Source: Punica granatum (lineage: Eukaryota; Streptophyta; Magnoliopsida; Myrtales; Lythraceae). Taken from it: a stretch of 64,000 nt of DNA. The position numbers and the translations under genes are program-made. Location: assembly GCF_007655135.1 (NCBI RefSeq), contig NC_045134.1, positions 3,368,982-3,432,981 of the forward strand. The letters run 5' to 3'. The notes under the pieces are model-generated. The model searched no databases, was not told the origin of the DNA, and was given only the letters and a program-made list of their open reading frames with translations. Numbering within the stretch: position 1 is the first letter of the stretch; each line of letters starts with the position of its first letter. Shown piece by piece: positions 59,492-64,000 of the stretch.

Positions 59492-61355
59492 TTAACAATT
59501 CTCGACAAGCTCTTGCACTGCCAACTCTGGTTCAAAGTCACAGGCTTGCCACATGTAAATGGCTTTTGTTTTCTTCTCATTAATGAAAAAACATGCGATA
59601 TCAAGGAATATCATCTTCACTTCCCAGTCTAAAGCATCATAACATATCTTAAGCCTGTCCTGGACCTTCTTGGCCGGTATTTTCTGTAAGGTACCTATCG
59701 TTTGATTCCAACAGCCATGATCACTTGTTCGAAGATTTGAACCTATTATTTCAAGAGCCAAGGGAAGCCCTGCGGTAATTCTGACGGCTTCCTCCGAAAG
59801 GTCAAGGGCGTCATGCGGCGGACTCTCCTTCCCAAAGGCATGCCTACTGAAAAGGAGGAGAGATTCTTTGAATTCCATTGGTTTTGCTTCGAATATCTTG
59901 ACTGTTCCACCTTCAAATGCAGGAACCTTTCTACTCCGAGAGGTAATAATAATCCTGCTTCCGACTCCAAACCAACTAGCCTCTCTTGCTAGTTTTCCAA
60001 TATGCTCCCGGTGGCCGTGCACATCATCCAGAACAACTAGAACTTTTCTTTTCTGCAACTTTTTGCTTATTTCCTGGATCCCATCATCCTCGTCAGTGAT
60101 GGTGATGTCTGCTGCTTTAACACCAAGATCTTGCAAGACTTGTCTCTGCAAGTGTTCAATACCCTTGCGCTCGGTTGTTTCTTGCACATCTAGAAGGAAG
60201 CTGCAGCCGTCAAAGTGATTGCAGAGTCGGTTGAAAACAGCCTTAGCAAGTGTCGTCTTGCCAATACCCCCCATTCCATGTATCCAGACCAACCGAACAT
60301 CATGAGAGGACTCTAGATCCAACAAGCTTATAAGAGCATCTTGCTGATCAATCCTCTCAACTAGGCTCTCAGTCACATATTTTTGCTTCACTTTCAACTC
60401 TGCTGAAACCATCCTGACAAATTCCTTGGCAAATTCTGCATAACTGCCATTGATGCACATGAATACACACTGTGTTTAGTACATATGATGGCAGATAGTC
60501 TAGAAGGCCAGAAAACGATAAGAGCAGTGTGAAGAACGAAAAAGTTCAATGAGCCATTTACCCTTTATCCTTCAGTTCCCATCCCTTGATTTTTCCGGCA
60601 TCTCTAAGAGCCTTCTCCCACTGGTGCACTATGTCAGTACTGAACTTCTTCCTGTGTATCAACAGAGCTCCAGTGTACAACTTCGTCTTGAGCTTGACGT
60701 CATCGACTATCACGTCATAGAAAATGGGCAGGATCTTTTTACTGCCGCTCGATTTCTCCTTGGACTCCACCATCTTGGCGAGTTCAATGAGGCGCCACTT
60801 ACTGCGAGCATAGGTCCTCGAGAAGATGGGCACGAAGATCCTGGATTCCCCGATGGCTCTCAGGATCTCATCGCCGATATACTCGCCTTTACGGATATCC
60901 TCGTTGTCTCTGAAAACATAAATCCCGGCATCTACGAGATAATGGTAAAGGACATCAGTGAATCCCTGGCGGGTGTCTGGTCCTCTGAAGCTCAGGAAGA
61001 CTTCGTACTTGCATCCCGGAGGCAGTGACACCTGGTCCGACTCCGACCTACACACACAGTTCATAATCATATCATCAAAATCAAACTCGATCTCCAGATG
61101 GAAAGATCAAGAAAGGACTCGTATGTTAAGATAGGGTCACAACATTGCTCCCGCTGGCCCGTGAGTGGGGTTCGGTTTCCGGTCTCCAGGGAGTTCCGGG
61201 GCCGGCCTTTCCTTGAACAACTTGATGACACCGAGGAGGAGAAGGAGATAGAAGAGCCAATCAGCGAGGAAGAACTTCAAGAGAACGATGACCAGTGCTA
61301 TGCAAGCAAGGAGCTCCAGCTTCCCGCCGCGACCACCAGCATCGGGAGAAGTCAT
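59492..61355 (-). CDS. Membrane-anchored TIR-NB-ARC (TN) protein, truncated by an LTR
   Basis: Predicted exons: 61144-61355, 60562-61047 and 59492-60443, in phase, 549 residues. Exon 1 (MTSPDAGGRGGKLELLACIA start) contains a strong membrane segment, LVIVLLKFFLADWLFYLLLL, and splices AT|G into SESDQVSLPPG ahead of the TIR (SFRGPDTRQGF). The TIR Glu is kept, but the usual WC is WR (SKWRLIELAKM). NB-ARC motifs GMGGIGKTT, KVLVVLDDVHG, GSRIIITSRSRK, AGLPLALEIIG and KMIFLDIACFF are intact. The frame ends EN-C-stop: TGT TAA is the terminus of the solo LTR. The MHD motif and all LRRs are gone. Flax L6 also has an N-terminal anchor, so the exon is plausible. TN proteins can be functional, but this one arose by truncation. 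Confidence 0.75.
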
Positions 61356-61900
61356 TGCTGGACGAGTCTCCGGAAGCGTGGGGGGAAGCAAAAGGAGGGG
61401 GAGAGCGGATAACAGACCAAAAGATAATGGAAGGGGCCGAGATTTGCGTTTTGATTTGTTGATAATAGCTAGTGAGGAGAAACTTCTCAGAAAGATAAGA
61501 GACGACTTTTCTCGTACATGTGGAAATGGCTTAAATAACATTAATTCCTAAAGACGAAAGTTAATCAAAAGTTCCATCAAATAATTCACCCCCCACCCCA
61601 CCGACCGGATGTGATGAAAAACAAATAATTTAATGAAACGTACAATGGCCTATGGCTTGATAGTTTGTTTTTGATTTCCAGGCTAAACCTTATAAAAGTG
61701 AAATAATGGGCAAAATTGCGAGCACTCGAGGTGCACCGTTATCCATTTTCAATATACATATATATATTTTTTAAGGTATGGGTTTTTTATTCGTATTGTA
61801 CACGACTGCATAAGCTTCCTTATGGACTTGCATAATGTGTGTGGTTATTGAGATAAATGAAGCTCGTATAACCGATGGAAATTGAAGTTGGAAATTGAAG
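61356..61900. other. Leader and promoter side of the TN gene
   Basis: The minus-strand block KSSLIFLRSFSSLAIINKS (about 61440-61510) lies upstream of the chosen ATG and recurs at about 61998-62070. It is therefore probably duplicated 5' UTR, not protein. No other gene. Confidence 0.5.
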
Positions 61901-62130
61901 ATGTTGCCGGTGATGCTCTCTTCCTCATCGGAGCCATCGTCCGATCTCTCTGTCTTTCCGTGGTCAAAGAAAGCTCACTTGACGCGGTCGAGATGTTTGT
62001 TTGATTTGTTGATAATAGCTACTGAGGAGAAACTTCTCAGAAAGATGAGAGACGACTTTTCCATTCCGGAGATTCGGATTCTATTAATTTTCGGAGCCAT
62101 TTGTTTATTTATTCTTTTTGAAAAATATCC
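61901..62130 (-). pseudogene. 5' end relic of another TNL
   Basis: Bases 61920-61990 match the first-exon/leader region of the full-length TNL at 35535-35600 (GGAGCCATCGTCCGATC, GTGGTCAAAGAAA). Next to it is a copy of the TN leader (GAGGAGAAACTTCTCAGAAA). Only the start region survives, so a gene copy has been removed or merged with the TN gene. Confidence 0.65.
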
Positions 62131-62169
62131 CACTTTCGATCCTAGATCGTTTGCTTGTTTTTGACTTTT

Positions 62170-63060
62170 TTGGGCATCTGCTTTTGCTTTTGTCCATGAA
62201 GATGAAGATGGAGGAAATGGAACTTTTTCCATCCCAGACCGCGTTCTCGATGAGATTATGATTCACGTGCGGGCCAATCGCCTTTGGATGTGGAAGATTA
62301 GGTTTTTTTTTTTAAAATAAAAGGCTAGGACCAATGTAGCAACCCCTCTTGAGATTATGATTAATGTTAATTAATCTTCTGTCAATAACTCTGCGCGTCA
62401 TCACTTCATTATTAAGAAGGCTGCATCGGATGTCAGCATGAAGCCATAACAGGTTCCGAGCCCATAATTAATCTACAGAGTAACCTGACCACAATCCAAA
62501 ACCGGGGTTAGGTCAAACTCGGCCATCTTGGTGCAGTTTAAAGAACAAAAATGTTATTTTACGTAAGGTTGAGAACAAGGAAGAGAACAATCTACAATCG
62601 ATCGGTCAGTGGCTCTCTATTCAATTAATTAGATCGGGCTAAACGTTGCATAAGCGGAAGGGAAAGAGGGAATGCTAATCTTGAATGACTTTTACTGGCT
62701 GGCTAAACTACTGCAGTCGCATGTGACGAGAGGGTCAGGATCGAGAAACAAAGCAGAAGACGATCTGCGAGGTAGATGCTAGCTGCTGCTGCTAGTCAAC
62801 AATATGTTGCTGTTTGGGCCTGAATGAACAGATTCGAGTCCTGCCTCCGGAACTAACAGAATTATCCTAACAAACTCAACCAAAAACGAACATGAGACTT
62901 GTATCACGACATTCTCTATAAATTCTATCTTCTCATCCATTGTACAGAAAATAATTAACATTGATTGAAGACAAGCTTAGTCTATTCAAACATAATTGGT
63001 AATTGCTGCAACATTAGGACAAAAGAAACATAATTTTTATCCCTTCATTACTTCAGTTGC
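62170..63060. repeat. Segmental repeat A, copy 2 (empty site for the MITE)
   Basis: Closely matches 39460-40620 in the same orientation. At about 62713 it carries CTGCAGTCGCATGTGAC followed directly by GAGAGGGTCAGGATCGAG, where the other copy holds the 191-bp MITE. A smaller deletion removes a few dozen bases near 62650. No gene is recognised. Confidence 0.88.
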
Positions 63061-64000
63061 GACGTGTAGCTCAGGAACAACTAGGAGATCTAGCCGGGCA
63101 GTGATCCTGCTCAGTGTTTTGATCCAGATATCGTCACAATCTTCGGTTCCTGCAGGAAGTTCACCACATCGACCTGGACAGGCCCTGGAATGGTTGGCAT
63201 TCGTGTCCTTGGAGTCAGTTGGTAGCGATGCTCTCCATAGGTGTCTCCTCTTAAGGATGCACAGTGACAGCTGCAACGATGAGGGTGAGTGCTCTGTCGA
63301 CAGCTCGGCAGTCCCTGCATCGCCGCCCAGGGAGGAGCCTCCATGTACATCCTCGTCAGGGATGGAGCAGTGAGCTCCTCAGCTACTGTCCCTCCTCATG
63401 CTCATCCTCGGGATGATCAAGTACGGAGAAGGGATATGAATTCCCAAATCCACGAAGCTCAATGGAATATTTGACGTGAAGGACTTCTTGAGGGTGGAGC
63501 GGCCAGAGGTAAGGAGATCGACCTTGAAAGCGCCTCCACGAGATCATGGTGTTTAAGAAGTCAGTCTTCGAGTTGGCAGAGGATAAGCTTGGGTTCATCT
63601 GCGATATGCTGTACACAAAGGCCAACCTTCATCTAAGCTAAGAGGGGAATCATCCTCCGTCCGATCTACTTCTATCTCCATAAGCACGCCGGTCTATACT
63701 TCATTGTCTACAAGTTCTGCAGATGTTAAGTCACAGGTTCATATTCGAGCAGCTCAAGGACGAGAGCCCGATCAAGATATGAGAATACGATCGTCATGCC
63801 CCAATAATTTATTAGCTGAGAGAGGCGATTACATGCTCCTGAGGAATGATTGCCTCGAAAGTTGACAATGTTTCACCCATGTCCGATTATATGGTGTACC
63901 TTCACGCCTTCCGCCCAATGCTGACCTTCGCAGCAGTTCACTGCTCTGGTGAGGCTGGGCGTTCCCCAACCCACGATGGCTGTCCTTATGGCAAACCTTG
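63061..64000 (+). pseudogene. DUF4220/DUF594 relic 3
   Basis: The longest copy. Ordered plus-strand blocks: AVILLSVLIQISSQ (about 63096), LMLILGMIKYGEGI (about 63398) then a stop, FELAEDKLGFICDMLYTKAN (about 63568-63628), an FEQLKDESP block (about 63745), ERGDYMLLRNDCLES (about 63820), then a broken DUF594 end beyond the window. LGF..D.LYTKA and RGDY.L are signatures I associate with DUF4220-DUF594 membrane proteins. It is interrupted by stops and shifts and therefore not functional as read. Confidence 0.58.

Larger units (their letters stand above)
57445..59497 (+). mobile_element. Solo LTR split by a nested hAT element
   Basis: Outer borders are TGTTAGTGTTACG (57445) and GTGACATTAACA (ending 59497), giving perfect TGTTA/TAACA termini. 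After removing the nested 1651 bases, about 402 bases remain, including a promoter-like CCTATATAAGGG near 59320 in plus orientation. Flanking pentamers (TGCCA left, ATTCT right) do not match, so no target duplication is present. Its right end lies inside the NB-ARC exon of the TIR gene at 59.5 kb. A solo LTR without matching flanks suggests recombination between LTRs at different places, with loss of the DNA between them. Confidence 0.75.

Noticed and set aside
63037..63625. Minus-strand frames of about 80 codons in the DUF4220 region
   Set aside because: The plus strand gives ordered family-like blocks. The minus frames are their antisense, and the same antisense forms the false start of the 45.4-kb TNL.
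1..64000. CRISPR arrays, rRNA, tRNA or bacterial-type operons
   Set aside because: None found by eye. Tandem repeats present are few-copy with no spacer structure, and genes have plant introns.

Overview
This window looks like a nuclear chromosome segment from a eudicot plant. Genes have GT-AG introns, intergenic DNA is AT-rich, and the families are plant ones: SUVH histone methyltransferase, mTERF, TIR-NB-ARC-LRR (TNL) resistance genes, pseudokinases with a USP-like head, MED15 and DUF4220/DUF594. The TNLs resemble the flax L6 type. That would fit Myrtales or a relative, but this placement is only an inference. No tRNA, rRNA, operon or CRISPR array was seen.

Left part (0-22.5 kb): mostly intact genes. 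These are an eight-exon WD40-like protein gene (+), a decayed p23 co-chaperone copy (-), a SUVH1/3-type H3K9 methyltransferase (-) with a 5'UTR intron, two tandem eight-exon USP/pseudokinase genes (-) with a broken third copy between them, and a single-exon mTERF gene (-).

Middle (22.5-40 kb): a duplication graveyard. It has shredded mTERF copies, a pepsin-type aspartic protease pseudogene, a non-autonomous Helitron whose empty site survives in the paralogous mTERF promoter, a deleted TNL, a full-length TNL (32.5-35.5 kb) between half-kilobase inverted repeats, and a solo LTR just downstream of that TNL.

Right part (39.4-64 kb): a cassette of TNL (-), spacer, DUF4220/DUF594 relic (+) and MED15 C-terminal piece (-) recurs in rearranged forms at about 40-43, 43-47, 47-49 and 59-64 kb. 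Two products are notable. At 49.3-51.2 kb, four exons with intact splice phases would encode a 429-residue chimera: a retrotransposon-type DUF4283/zinc-knuckle domain joined in frame to the middle of MED15. At 59.5-61.4 kb, an open TIR-NB-ARC gene with a transmembrane first exon is cut off, and its stop codon supplied, by a solo LTR. That LTR was then hit by a hAT-like element (TIRs, 8-bp target duplication) carrying a captured N-terminal piece of the RNA polymerase I factor TAF1B. AT-rich repeat DNA fills 51.3-57 kb.

All exon coordinates are manual splice predictions from frame, GT-AG signals and remembered family sequence. No alignment or database search was run.
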